Under the pieces are notes generated by a model, which saw only the letters and a program-made list of their open reading frames with translations, did no database searches and was not told the origin of the DNA. 64,000 nucleotides of DNA from positions 881,501-945,500 of the forward strand of contig NZ_CP102263.1 of assembly GCF_025147485.1 (NCBI RefSeq), given 5' to 3'. Made by a program: the position numbers and the translations under genes. Shown piece by piece: positions 18,415 through 27,887 of this stretch (position 1 is the stretch's first letter; each line of letters starts with the position of its first letter). This DNA is from Bacteroides uniformis. GTDB taxonomy: Bacteria; Bacteroidota; Bacteroidia; Bacteroidales; Bacteroidaceae.

Positions 18415-19761
18415 TTAACGTCCAAAGTCGCATACAGAAGCTTTAATCTTCATTTCCGCCTTATGCTTCTCTGCAAGTTCCACAAGCTCTTTCACTATTT
18501 CAGGATGTTTTTCCGAAACCTCATATTGTTCAGAAAAATCTTCTTCCACATTATATAAGAAAGGAATTTCCGGGCGTTCCCAAACAGCATGCCGGGTATA
18601 AGGATCGGTAAGGGTACTGAAATGAATCTTCCAAGGACCTTTACGAACTGCCAGTAAATGGCTGCCACGCCAATAATACATCTCATCACGTGAAGACTCC
18701 CTCTGTTCCCACAACATGGGAGTCTGATCCATTCCGTCAAGTGTCACTCCCTCAGGTAGAGGAATACCTGCCATATTTAAGAATGTCGGCAAAATATCCA
18801 TTGTTGCCATCATGCCTTGCTGCGTACACGGCGCTATTCGGCCCGGCATACGGAAAACAGCCGGAACGCGGAGACCTCCTTCCCAACAGGTAGACTTCCC
18901 TTGACGTAAAGCACCGGCAGAACCTCCATTCAGGCGCTGTACCAACCATGGTCCGTTGTCACTGGTAAAAATGACCAATGTGTTTTCATCCAGACCATTT
19001 TCCTTCAAGGCTTTCAATACTTCACCCACACTCCAGTCCAGCTCCTCGACCACATCGCCATACAGCCCCCGGTTACTCCTGCCTTCGAAACGCTCGTTCG
19101 TATGCAACGGCGTATGGGGGAAAGTATGTGCCAAGTAAAGGAAGAATGGACGATTCTTATTCTTTTTGATATAGTCTACAGCATATTCGGTATAACGCCG
19201 TGTCAATTCTCCCTGCTCAGGCTTGATTTCAAGAACAGAATCCCCCCGCATCAATGAGGCAGGGCGCATATCGTTCGAATAAGGTATTCCGAAAAAATCA
19301 TCAAAACCATGGTCAGTAGGCAAATAAGGAGAAAAATGCCCCAAATGCCATTTACCTACACAAGCGGTAGCGTATCCATTCTGCTGCAACAGTTTGGCAA
19401 CAGTCACTTCATCTTGTCCCAATCCTGCTTTGGAATCCGGGAAAAGAACATCCCGTTTATCGCCATACAGTCCATTACGAACCGGTAACCTGCCGGTCAT
19501 CAGTGCACTGCGGCTAGGCGTAGAAACAGAAGCGCCCACATAAAACTGTGTGAACTTCATCCCTTCCGAGGCCATACGGTCAATGTTCGGGGTATGTATG
19601 GTAGGGTTTCCATAGCACCCCAAATCTCCATATCCCATATCATCACAGAAAATCAATACAAAATTCGGCTGCTCCTTCTCCTGCTCCGAACTACAAGACG
19701 AAAACATCATTTGAGAAACCGTAGTAGCAGCCAATAATGGAAATAAACTAATTTTTTTCAT
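18415..19761 (-). CDS. Sulfatase lipoprotein, serine-type, short form
   Basis: Arylsulfatase-A-like enzyme of 448 aa, the shortest of the cluster, with a probable lipid-attachment site at Cys23 (F-S-S-C). Metal ligands sit in C-D-D-M-G-Y-G-D-L-G (residues 39-48). The formylglycine motif is S-V-S-T-P-S-R with Ser80, followed by G-K-W-H-L-G-H and S-D-N-G-P. It is the only clearly lipidated sulfatase of the five, so it may sit in the outer membrane, possibly facing the cell surface, and act before import. It is 18 bp from the GH172 copy B gene and 12 bp from the next sulfatase. Confidence 0.9.
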   Translation of the reverse strand: MKKISLFPLLAATTVSQMMFSSCSSEQEKEQPNFVLIFCDDMGYGDLGCYGNPTIHTPNIDRMASEGMKFTQFYVGASVSTPSRSALMTGRLPVRNGLYGDKRDVLFPDSKAGLGQDEVTVAKLLQQNGYATACVGKWHLGHFSPYLPTDHGFDDFFGIPYSNDMRPASLMRGDSVLEIKPEQGELTRRYTEYAVDYIKKNKNRPFFLYLAHTFPHTPLHTNERFEGRSNRGLYGDVVEELDWSVGEVLKALKENGLDENTLVIFTSDNGPWLVQRLNGGSAGALRQGKSTCWEGGLRVPAVFRMPGRIAPCTQQGMMATMDILPTFLNMAGIPLPEGVTLDGMDQTPMLWEQRESSRDEMYYWRGSHLLAVRKGPWKIHFSTLTDPYTRHAVWERPEIPFLYNVEEDFSEQYEVSEKHPEIVKELVELAEKHKAEMKIKASVCDFGR

Positions 19762-19779
19762 TTCATGTCCTCCAACTAT

Positions 19780-20976
19780 TTATTCGTCCCCCCAAAGGTC
19801 CGCTTTGTTCCCCTTGTTCTTTCTCCATTCATGACGCCATTTGTGTATCATCACATTGTTTACCATCGGCTTCAGCTTACGGCCCGCCTTGTCGGGAATG
19901 GCCGGGACAGCCGTCGCCTTGTCCTGATACCAGTAAGCAACGGTAGCCAGGTCGAGCGTCAGGCAATTGTTGTGTCCATGCTCGATGGTGGCTTTCAGCC
20001 CTTTCTCGAAGAAGACGGGATCTTGAATAAAGAACCGATAGACATGTGTACGCCCCAAGAATCCGACATCATTATTCACACGTGGATAGCCGAAGTAGAT
20101 ATGCTGGTAGGGCTCTTTCGGGCACCAGGCGGTGTTGAACAAATCTTCCGTACCGGTTCCTATCAAGGAAGACTGTTTTTCACCGTCGATGAACCACATG
20201 TCATCGCCTTCACCATACCACATGGGGGTAGGGCACTGTACATAATAGTTCAATCCCACAAAATGGCCCTTTCCCTTGATATCGGCAAACACATAATTGT
20301 CGGCTCCGTCCTTATTCTCCGTCTGCTTACCCACGGAACCCCACTCGGTCTCCCCTTCGGGAAGCGCTTCGGTAATCTCACGGTTAAACCACGCATGGAA
20401 ACGTCCCATGTCCTTGGGCAGTTCCTTCATCTCCACATAGTCTATGTAGTAGTAGAAGGCGCCGATGTTGACATCCGTCTGATTCTCTATCTCAATGCGC
20501 GCACCTTTGGCAAAAGGCATGGCGAAATAGCTGCACAAACCCGTACCACCGTTGGGACCGGAAGAAAGGGCAAAAGAAGCATAGTTATACTGTTCGTTCC
20601 ATCCCTGGCCGAAAAAGGGACCGATGGGGGACACGACAGAAGGCTCGTCGCTGCCGTCCCAGTACATCCGAAGGATGATGTCGTTACGGGAAAGCTGGCG
20701 CGGTCCCGGAGACATCGTTATCCAGATATGGTTGATTACGCCTGCCCCCTTGATGTCGGCCAAGACAGCCGTTTCGCCCGGCTTGATGGCCTTCAGGTGG
20801 TCACGGTTGTTGCCCGTACGGTCATAACTGCTGACACGGCGGTTGCGCAAGCCTTCCTTCATCTTGGCAAGGTCATACATTTCACTAGACATATTGGTCT
20901 GCGCAAAAGCGCTGCCTACTCCCATCAAAAGGGAGAATAAACCTACAAAAAACTTTTTCATCATGGTATTCTTCAT
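19780..20976 (-). CDS. DUF2961/GH172-family enzyme (copy B)
   Basis: Secreted 398-aa member of DUF2961/GH172, with signal peptide ending near A-F-A-Q (residue 26). The proposed catalytic pair is Glu256 (W-Y-G-E-G) and Glu277 (G-T-G-T-E-D), 21 residues apart as in characterised GH172 enzymes; copy A has one extra residue in this loop. G-V-I-N-H-I-W-I-T near residue 80 and F-N-T-A-W-C after the second Glu are further family landmarks. It sits between two sulfatase genes with gaps of 35 and 18 bp. A furanosidase role on a desulfated intermediate is inference only. Confidence 0.82.
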   Translation of the reverse strand: MKNTMMKKFFVGLFSLLMGVGSAFAQTNMSSEMYDLAKMKEGLRNRRVSSYDRTGNNRDHLKAIKPGETAVLADIKGAGVINHIWITMSPGPRQLSRNDIILRMYWDGSDEPSVVSPIGPFFGQGWNEQYNYASFALSSGPNGGTGLCSYFAMPFAKGARIEIENQTDVNIGAFYYYIDYVEMKELPKDMGRFHAWFNREITEALPEGETEWGSVGKQTENKDGADNYVFADIKGKGHFVGLNYYVQCPTPMWYGEGDDMWFIDGEKQSSLIGTGTEDLFNTAWCPKEPYQHIYFGYPRVNNDVGFLGRTHVYRFFIQDPVFFEKGLKATIEHGHNNCLTLDLATVAYWYQDKATAVPAIPDKAGRKLKPMVNNVMIHKWRHEWRKNKGNKADLWGDE

Positions 20977-21011
20977 TTTTCAAATTATGTTTTTCATCAA
21001 TCTATCGGTTG

Positions 21012-22577
21012 TCACTTTCTTGTGGCATCCGACTTCCTTATCTTCTCCTCCAGTATCCGCGCCAGCCTGCGTGCCACTTTGGGATGCTGTTCATACACAT
21101 TTGTGGTCTGGTATGGGTCTTCCTCCAAATTATAAAGCTGCACAGAGGGTGCATCCGGCTTTATCCGGGCATTTTCTATATCGCTGTTCACCCGATGGGT
21201 GAGCTGGAAAGCGGATGCCCCGCCCAAGTCATGGTCACCGACATTCTTTCCGGTAAATCCACCGCTGTTTTGCGCCGGAATATAGACCCACTTCCCTTTG
21301 CGAATGGAAAGATGGCTCTTTTGGGAAGGACAGATAATAATATGGTCCCGAATCATTTTCCCGGGATTTCCGATAAGGGCAGGAAGCATATTGAAACTGT
21401 CCGGCCCGTCCTGCTCCTGCAATTCATATCCTGTGAGGGCAGCCAAAGTGGCAAGCATGTCAACATTGGACATCAACTGGTTGGATACGCTGCCCGCAGG
21501 AATCCTGCCCGGCCAGCGGACAATCATAGGAATGCGATGCCCGCCTTCCCAAGCTCCGAACTTGAAACCAAGAAGCTTGCCGTTGATATGGTGTCCTGCC
21601 TTCCAAGCTCTCTGCCCTCCATGATTCAGCATTCCTCCGTTGTCACTGGTGAAGATGAGCAGAGTATTTCCCGCCAGCCCTTCCTCATCGAGGGTACGCA
21701 TAATCTCGCCTACCACCCAGTCCAATTCATGGATTGAATCACCGTAAGGTCCTGCCTCACTGGTACCTACAAAGCGTTCGGCCGGTGTAAAAGGATGATG
21801 GATGTTGGTGGTAGCATAATACAAGAAGAAAGGTGAATCCTTATGTTCCTTTATCCACTGCACGGCCCGGTCTTTCAAAGTAGTGGCTACAGCCCTGTCT
21901 TTGTACAAACGGTGCGCAGCCGTGGCTCCACCAATAGAGTTGATACCGAATTTTTCATCGAACTCCTCCGTTTCTGCCCTCTTGCCTCTTACAAACGGGT
22001 CGTTGGGATCATAACCCACCACATGATGGTTCTCCACATAAACAAAAGGTGGATGACTGTTGAGAATAGGCACACCGAAGTAATAATCGAATCCCAATTC
22101 AAGTGGTCCGGGAGCCAGTTCCTTGTTCCAGTCCATCTTTTCGTCCGTACGGAATCCAAGATGCCACTTCCCCACGATGGCAGTGGAATAGCCGGAACGT
22201 TTCATCACATCCGCAATTGTGGTGCGTGCCGTATCAATTTGCAGAGTCTGATTCAGGAAGATTGCCCCCCAAATATCCTCACGGCAAGGATATTGACCGG
22301 TCATCAGTCCATAACGTGAAGGCGTGGAAACAGCCGAGGATGAATGAGCGTCCATAAAGCTACGGCCCTGCGATGCCAGACGGTCTATATTGGGAGTCTT
22401 GACCTTGGTGGCACCGTAACAACCAATGTCGCCATAGCCCAAGTCATCAACGTTGATAATGATTACATTGGGCTTGACCTCAGTGGAAGCCGGAGATTGC
22501 TGCGCGACGGCAGGCAAAACGCTGAATCCCATCCCTACTGTGAAGGAGAGAGACCCGGTAAGTAATTTGTGTTTCAT
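21012..22577 (-). CDS. Sulfatase, serine-type
   Basis: Secreted S1 sulfatase of 521 aa with signal peptide (A-V-A-Q-Q, about residue 27). Metal ligands lie in V-D-D-L-G-Y-G-D-I-G (residues 43-52). The motif S-A-V-S-T-P-S-R places Ser84 as formylglycine precursor, followed by G-K-W-H-L-G and S-D-N-G-G. An inserted region around residues 140-200 (Y-F-G-V-P-I-L-N-S-H-P-P to H-R-L-Y) resembles arylsulfatases with an extended active-site wall. It is the first sulfatase after the GH2 gene (47 bp gap). The substrate is unknown. Confidence 0.9.
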   Translation of the reverse strand: MKHKLLTGSLSFTVGMGFSVLPAVAQQSPASTEVKPNVIIINVDDLGYGDIGCYGATKVKTPNIDRLASQGRSFMDAHSSSAVSTPSRYGLMTGQYPCREDIWGAIFLNQTLQIDTARTTIADVMKRSGYSTAIVGKWHLGFRTDEKMDWNKELAPGPLELGFDYYFGVPILNSHPPFVYVENHHVVGYDPNDPFVRGKRAETEEFDEKFGINSIGGATAAHRLYKDRAVATTLKDRAVQWIKEHKDSPFFLYYATTNIHHPFTPAERFVGTSEAGPYGDSIHELDWVVGEIMRTLDEEGLAGNTLLIFTSDNGGMLNHGGQRAWKAGHHINGKLLGFKFGAWEGGHRIPMIVRWPGRIPAGSVSNQLMSNVDMLATLAALTGYELQEQDGPDSFNMLPALIGNPGKMIRDHIIICPSQKSHLSIRKGKWVYIPAQNSGGFTGKNVGDHDLGGASAFQLTHRVNSDIENARIKPDAPSVQLYNLEEDPYQTTNVYEQHPKVARRLARILEEKIRKSDATRK

Positions 22578-22624
22578 ATTTCACTCAATTTATCGGTTAA
22601 TACAACATTATTAAGAATAGAACA

Positions 22625-25276
22625 TCAATGAATCCTGAATATCTTTATCCCATTCAAGAACGTCATCCCTTTCACCGCCTCAAAGTTCACCGTAAGGTTT
22701 CCACCGGTTACGGCAACATGCAGTTTCTTGGATATGCAACGGTTCCCGCCTACTTCTATCGCCGGAGAGAAATGATTCAGCCAAGGTCGGTTGTTGACAG
22801 AAACATTGAAGACACTGCCGCGGAAATCGGCATTGTCTAGGGTAGCGACAGCTCCCAAATCGTAAGTCACCCGCTCGGAACGTGCGTTCAGGTCAGCAAA
22901 AAGAAGTTCTACTTCATAGTCGCCGTCGGGCAAGTCGAAGCGATAGGCCCTGATGTCCTTGCGTTTGGTCTGGAGCAAAGGAACATTACGGGTGTCTTTC
23001 ACCTCGGCAGTGGTTCCGATACGTCCCGGAGAACGGCGGAAAATCTCTCCACCTATGTAGCCCCAACTTCCAGGAGTATAAGCTTGGTCGGGAAGCCAGC
23101 AAAGATCACTCTTGTCATCCGTAAAGAAACAGTTGCTGCCCACGTTCACTGCAAGTTCCAGCTGTCCGGAGCCGACTGCCGCGATATGGCGAGGCTGCAT
23201 CTTCACAAAAATGTCCGAAACCTGCTCCACCTTCTTCCCATGGCAGATACCTGAAGCCACAAGCGTGTTTCGCCCCGCAACGAGAGGCACTTGCCACACT
23301 GCATGGCAATTCTCGATGCCTTGCACGGAGAGCTTCGTGCCGTTGACAGACAACTCCACCTTATCCAGATTGGAATACACTTTCACCGGATGTTCCACCG
23401 CTTCACCGTCCGAAACCACAGTCCGATGCTTCCAGTCATCCACAGCAATGTGCAGCACCGGAATATCCTTGCGCAGGAATGCCTGGAAATAATAGAACAC
23501 ATCTTTAGGACGGCGGTCATTGTACATCAGTCCTTTATTATTGATATGCGGCGTAGCCTCCTGGCGACTGGCAGAACTGAAATCAATGAAGTTCCACTCC
23601 GTGGCGCCCACTATGAACGGTCGCTTCATGATAGCGGGCAGATAGTATTCGAGGTACAACTGCTGCCATTGCATGGAGAAATCGAATATCTGCGGATCGA
23701 GCGACTGCAAGCGCGGGTCGGAACCGGCACCGAACTCACTGATTATTAACGGACGGTGCGGGTATTTACGATGCTCTTCGTCCACAAAGCGGTCGAAAGA
23801 CTTGAAGTCGTTCTCATACCAGCCCTGATAAAGGTTCCAACCGGAAATGTCGGTGATATTGCTGAGACCGATTTTATTGTAAATCTGATTGCCGTGGTAG
23901 GCCATCGTACTCAGACGGTAGGGGTCTTCCCTCTTCAGAGTTTCCTCCAGATGCCGGGCAAGCGCCAAGGTATTCTCGTAGAAACCGTTGAGCCGTTGTT
24001 TCTTCACCCGATACTGCAGCTGGATAACAGCCTCGTTCATATACCCCCACATAATGACGGACGGATGGTTGTAATGCTGGCGAATCATTTCGCGCAAGGC
24101 GCTTGTGGCATTCGCGCGGAACTCGTCACCCAAAGCTATCAAATCTACTACCGGAATCTCCTCCCATACCAGCATGCCGAGTTCGTCGCAAGCACGCAAC
24201 ACGGCATCGTCCTGTGGGTAATGTGCCAGACGGACAAAGTTCACACCCATGTCTTTCAGCAACTGCATATCCCTGCGGTGCATCTCATCCGAAAGCGCTA
24301 TGCCCATCGGCATCTGGTCCTGATGACGGCAAGCTCCCATAAGTTTCAGGGGTTCCCCATTCAACTTGAAGCCTTCCTGCGCATCCACGCTGAACCAGCG
24401 GACCCCCAAAGGGACACGTGTCTCATCTTTCAACACCTTGCCACGCACATCTTTCAAAGAAACTTTCACGCTGTACAGATAAGGGGAATCGGGCGACCAC
24501 AACTGTGGCTTTTCCAACTGTAACCGTTCCTTGAAGGCGAACGCCCCGTCGGCATCTATCCGGACGCTGCGCAAAGATTGGGCTACGGTCTTCCCATCTG
24601 TATCCAGCACCTCGACGTCCAACTTCAACACCGCACGCCGCACATCACGGTTCACCAAAGTCCCACGCACACTGATTTCTGCCCTATCCTCACTCACGGA
24701 AGGCAAATCGACATAAATGCCCGTAGAGGCATAGTCGGTAAGGCTGATGTGCTGCTTTGCAGCACTGATGAGCCACACATTGCGGTAGATGCCGCCAAAG
24801 ATGGTGAAGTCGCCGGACAAAGGAGGTATCCGGTCGTTCTGATTATTGACGTGCACCATCAGCAGATTCGGGGCATCGGTCCTTACTTTATCCGTAATGT
24901 CTACGGTAAAGGCAGAGTAACCTCCTTTGTGGGTAGTGAGCAGCTCGCCGTTGAGGTACACATCTGCCAGAGAATTGACACCATCAAATTTCAGGTAAAG
25001 CTGTTTATCCCGCATCTGCGCGGCATCCGTACGGAACTCTTTCTTATACCAGGAAGAAGCCCTGCGGTAGTTACGGGTAGAATAGGCATCCGCATTCCAG
25101 GTATGCGGCAGATGTACCTGCTGCCAACCTTCTTCATGGCGTTGCACTTCCTGCAACCGATTGTCATCACATGCGGCATAATACCAGCCGTCATTAAAAC
25201 TCTGAACCACCCGCCCAGCATTGACAACCGGGTACATGGTGGACAGACACAATATTAATAAAAATATTTTCTTCAT
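22625..25276 (-). CDS. GH2 beta-galactosidase-type enzyme with malectin-like C-terminus
   Basis: Secreted GH2 glycosidase of 883 aa (ATG 25276; a TTG start adds three residues). The order is signal peptide (V-V-N-A-G), GH2 sugar-binding jelly roll, immunoglobulin-like domain, TIM barrel with acid/base Glu415 (G-Y-M-N-E-A) and nucleophile Glu514 (I-S-E-F-G), a DUF4982-like region around residues 625-690, and a malectin-like carbohydrate-binding domain at about 720-883. Such enzymes act as beta-galactosidases, beta-glucuronidases or beta-mannosidases; N-E-A and S-E-F-G-A fit beta-galactosidase best but do not prove it. The 152-bp gap upstream contains repeated CTGCA elements and may hold a promoter. 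Confidence 0.9.
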   Translation of the reverse strand: MKKIFLLILCLSTMYPVVNAGRVVQSFNDGWYYAACDDNRLQEVQRHEEGWQQVHLPHTWNADAYSTRNYRRASSWYKKEFRTDAAQMRDKQLYLKFDGVNSLADVYLNGELLTTHKGGYSAFTVDITDKVRTDAPNLLMVHVNNQNDRIPPLSGDFTIFGGIYRNVWLISAAKQHISLTDYASTGIYVDLPSVSEDRAEISVRGTLVNRDVRRAVLKLDVEVLDTDGKTVAQSLRSVRIDADGAFAFKERLQLEKPQLWSPDSPYLYSVKVSLKDVRGKVLKDETRVPLGVRWFSVDAQEGFKLNGEPLKLMGACRHQDQMPMGIALSDEMHRRDMQLLKDMGVNFVRLAHYPQDDAVLRACDELGMLVWEEIPVVDLIALGDEFRANATSALREMIRQHYNHPSVIMWGYMNEAVIQLQYRVKKQRLNGFYENTLALARHLEETLKREDPYRLSTMAYHGNQIYNKIGLSNITDISGWNLYQGWYENDFKSFDRFVDEEHRKYPHRPLIISEFGAGSDPRLQSLDPQIFDFSMQWQQLYLEYYLPAIMKRPFIVGATEWNFIDFSSASRQEATPHINNKGLMYNDRRPKDVFYYFQAFLRKDIPVLHIAVDDWKHRTVVSDGEAVEHPVKVYSNLDKVELSVNGTKLSVQGIENCHAVWQVPLVAGRNTLVASGICHGKKVEQVSDIFVKMQPRHIAAVGSGQLELAVNVGSNCFFTDDKSDLCWLPDQAYTPGSWGYIGGEIFRRSPGRIGTTAEVKDTRNVPLLQTKRKDIRAYRFDLPDGDYEVELLFADLNARSERVTYDLGAVATLDNADFRGSVFNVSVNNRPWLNHFSPAIEVGGNRCISKKLHVAVTGGNLTVNFEAVKGMTFLNGIKIFRIH

Positions 25277-25319
25277 GTTTTTCAATAGATCATATTATCT
25301 TACACAAGTCAAGCAAATA

Positions 25320-25407
25320 CTGCAAGAATACTGCATATAGTTTGCAGTGAAAATGCAGACAATATGCAGCAACAATGCCATTTCAACGCAGTGACTCGAA
25401 TGCTGCA
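25320..25407. repeat. Cluster of CTGCA/TGCAG elements upstream of GH2
   Basis: Within 88 bp, CTGCA occurs at 25320, 25331 and 25403, and TGCAG at 25343, 25354 and 25365. Starts differ by about 11 bp within each run (25320/25331, 25343/25354/25365), so the sites fall on one face of the helix. This suggests a protein-binding array upstream of the GH2 gene. No clean -33/-7 promoter was found. Confidence 0.45.
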
Positions 25408-25428
25408 TATTGCCGCCTTGGGAATCAG

Positions 25429-27729
25429 TTAGAGTAACTTGAACGCTGCTTTTTTTACGTCCCGGCAACTTCTGCCAATCATCACCTCAAAGTCACCCGG
25501 CTCGCATACAAAATCAAGATTGTAGTTGTAGAACTTCAGCAATTCGGGGGTAATCTTGAAAGATACTTTTTTAGATTCGCCGGCTTTCAGGAAAATCTTT
25601 TCAAAGCCTTTCAACTCTTTCACCGGACGGGTTACACTTCCCACAAGGTCACGAATATAAAGCTGGACCACTTCGGCACCGTCTCTCTTGCCGGTATTGG
25701 TCACAGTCACGGTAGCAGTCAGTTCGCCCTTATCCGTCATGCTAGTCTTGTCCAAAGCCACGTCGCTATAAGAGAATGTTGTATAGCTCAAACCGAAACC
25801 GAAGGGATAAAGCGGTTCATTGTCTATGTCTATATAGTTGCTGCGGAATTTCTGGAACCATGCACCGTCGGCAAGAGGGCGACCCGTGTTCTTGTGGTTG
25901 TAGAACAAAGGAATCTGTCCCACGCTCTTCGGGAAAGTCGTAGTCAGCTTTCCGCTCGGGTTCACATCACCAAACAGTACATCGCCGATGGCAAAACCTG
26001 CCTCACTGCCCGCAAACCATACATTCAGAATGGCCGGCACGTTTGCCTGCTCCCAGTTCAGTACCAGCGGACGACCGGTAAACAGCACCAGTACCACAGG
26101 TTTTCCCGTTTTCAATAATTCCTGTAACAGTATGCGTTGGGTGTCCGTCATTTCAAGATTCGTGCGGCAACTGCTCTCTCCACTCATTTCCGAAGACTCA
26201 CCGAGCGCAGCCACAATAACATCCGATTTGGCAGCCACGGCAAGAGCCTCGTCCAGCAACTCCTTGTCCGAACGATTGTCACGGTGTAAAGAACGTCCGA
26301 ACATAGTGGCACGTTTCTCATATTCGGCATCACTCATCAAATTACAGCCTTTCGCAGTCAGTATTTCGGCTTTACCGCCTGCTACCGCCTTCAAACCTTC
26401 AGCCAAAGAAGTAGCATTCTTCAATACGGCAGCCACACTCCAAGTACCCGGCATATTACTGCGGCTGTCTGCCAACGGACCTACCACAGCAATAGTGCCC
26501 TTCTTGGCCAGCGGAAGCACATTACCCTCGTTCTTCAGCAACACCAAGCTCTCCGAAGCAATCTTACGCGCAACGGCACGATGCTCTTTGGTAAAGATTT
26601 GCTTCTTGGCACGCTTCACATCACAGTATTTATAAGGATTATCGAACAAGCCTAACTTGTACTTAGCTTCCAAAATACGGCGACAAGCCGCATTAATAGC
26701 TTCTTCTGTCACTTTTCCTTCTGTCAATGACTTCTTGAGCGTACCTACAAATGCATCGCTCACCATATCCATATCGACACCAGCATTCAACGCCAACGCG
26801 GCAACAGTCTGCGTATCGCCCATGCCATGGTCGGTCATTTCTGTAATTCCGGTATAATCTGTCACTACAAAACCGTCAAACCCCCACTGCTTACGCAATA
26901 CATCCGTCATCAACCACTTGTTTCCAGTAGCTGGAATACCATCGACCTCATTGAAAGAAGCCATCGCACTGCCCACACCGGCATCAACCGCCGCCTGATA
27001 GGGCAACATGTATTCATTGAACATGCGCTGATGACTCATATCTACTGTATTATAGTCACGTCCTGCCTCGCCGGCACCATACAAGGCAAAATGCTTTACA
27101 CAAGCCATAATCTCATCATTACGGCTCATATCCTTTCCCTGATAACCACGTACCATGGCTTGCGCAATGGCTGCTCCCAGAAACGGGTCTTCACCGTTGC
27201 CCTCGGACACACGCCCCCAACGGGCATCACGGCAAATATCCACCATCGGACTGAATGTCCAGCAAATACCGTCGGCGCTGGACTCAATGGCTGCAATACG
27301 CGCCGATTCTTCAACCGCCTTCATATCCCATGTACACGATAATCCTAAAGGAATGGGAAACACCGTTTCATATCCATGAATAACATCCATACCAAATAAG
27401 AGAGGAATACCCAAACGACTTTCTTCAACCGCCTGCTTCTGTACATCGCGGATACGTTCCACGCCTTTCAGATTGAAAAGCCCGCCCACTTCACCGGCAC
27501 GAATACGTTTGGCCACATTACTACTTTTAGCCTGACCGGTCGTAATCTCACCGGTAACCGGCAGATTCAACTGACCTATTTTCTCTTCCAGGGTCATCTT
27601 CTTCATTAAATCGTCGATGAAACGATCCATATCAACCGGAGATTTCTGTGCATACGTACTAACGGCAGTAAACACCAACAAGACTAAAAATAATTGTAAC
27701 TTGAAAAGTAAATGCTTCATGTTTTTCAT
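25429..27729 (-). CDS. GH3 beta-glucosidase, periplasmic
   Basis: Periplasmic GH3 enzyme of 766 aa with signal peptide (V-S-T-Y-A-Q, residue 28). The nucleophile is Asp291 (V-V-T-D-Y). K-H-F (residues 212-214) and G-R-D-Y-N (223-227) line the -1 subsite. The second domain carries the S-E-M-S-G-E-S-S loop. It ends with a fibronectin-like domain. Start chosen at ATG 27729: the longer frame to 27834 would add a non-signal extension that runs back through the candidate promoter (27807-27835). It resembles the GH3 genes that accompany GH144 in beta-1,2-glucan loci, and is a diverged paralogue of the GH3 at 6,340-8,610. It is the first enzyme gene after the regulator. Confidence 0.93.
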   Translation of the reverse strand: MKNMKHLLFKLQLFLVLLVFTAVSTYAQKSPVDMDRFIDDLMKKMTLEEKIGQLNLPVTGEITTGQAKSSNVAKRIRAGEVGGLFNLKGVERIRDVQKQAVEESRLGIPLLFGMDVIHGYETVFPIPLGLSCTWDMKAVEESARIAAIESSADGICWTFSPMVDICRDARWGRVSEGNGEDPFLGAAIAQAMVRGYQGKDMSRNDEIMACVKHFALYGAGEAGRDYNTVDMSHQRMFNEYMLPYQAAVDAGVGSAMASFNEVDGIPATGNKWLMTDVLRKQWGFDGFVVTDYTGITEMTDHGMGDTQTVAALALNAGVDMDMVSDAFVGTLKKSLTEGKVTEEAINAACRRILEAKYKLGLFDNPYKYCDVKRAKKQIFTKEHRAVARKIASESLVLLKNEGNVLPLAKKGTIAVVGPLADSRSNMPGTWSVAAVLKNATSLAEGLKAVAGGKAEILTAKGCNLMSDAEYEKRATMFGRSLHRDNRSDKELLDEALAVAAKSDVIVAALGESSEMSGESSCRTNLEMTDTQRILLQELLKTGKPVVLVLFTGRPLVLNWEQANVPAILNVWFAGSEAGFAIGDVLFGDVNPSGKLTTTFPKSVGQIPLFYNHKNTGRPLADGAWFQKFRSNYIDIDNEPLYPFGFGLSYTTFSYSDVALDKTSMTDKGELTATVTVTNTGKRDGAEVVQLYIRDLVGSVTRPVKELKGFEKIFLKAGESKKVSFKITPELLKFYNYNLDFVCEPGDFEVMIGRSCRDVKKAAFKLL

Positions 27730-27798
27730 GCTTTTAATTGATAGAAATATTATTTTACTGCAAATAAAAGAAAAGCATGCGACAATCTCCACATCCCG

Positions 27799-27835
27799 TA
27801 CTACAACAAAAGTACAACCATCACTAAAAAACAAA
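27799..27835 (-). promoter_or_regulatory. Candidate promoter and operator of the GH3-headed operon
   Basis: Minus-strand TTTG (27832-27835) and TACTTTTG (27807-27814) resemble a promoter, though the 17-nt spacer is short. TACTACAA at 27799-27806 matches the TACCACAA repeats at susC, and T-A-C-A-A-C recurs at 27802 and 27813, again 11 bp apart. Confidence 0.45.
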
Positions 27836-27861
27836 AGAGGAAGTACAATATTAGTACTTCC
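27824..27861 (-). terminator. Terminator of the regulator gene
   Basis: Stem GGAAGTAC/GTACTTCC (27839-27846 and 27854-27861) is followed on the minus strand by CTCTTTTGTTTTTT. This is a good intrinsic terminator 26 bp after the regulator stop; it overlaps the candidate -33 box of the next operon. Confidence 0.75.
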
Positions 27862-27887
27862 CCCATTAATATTTCACTGTAAAGCAG

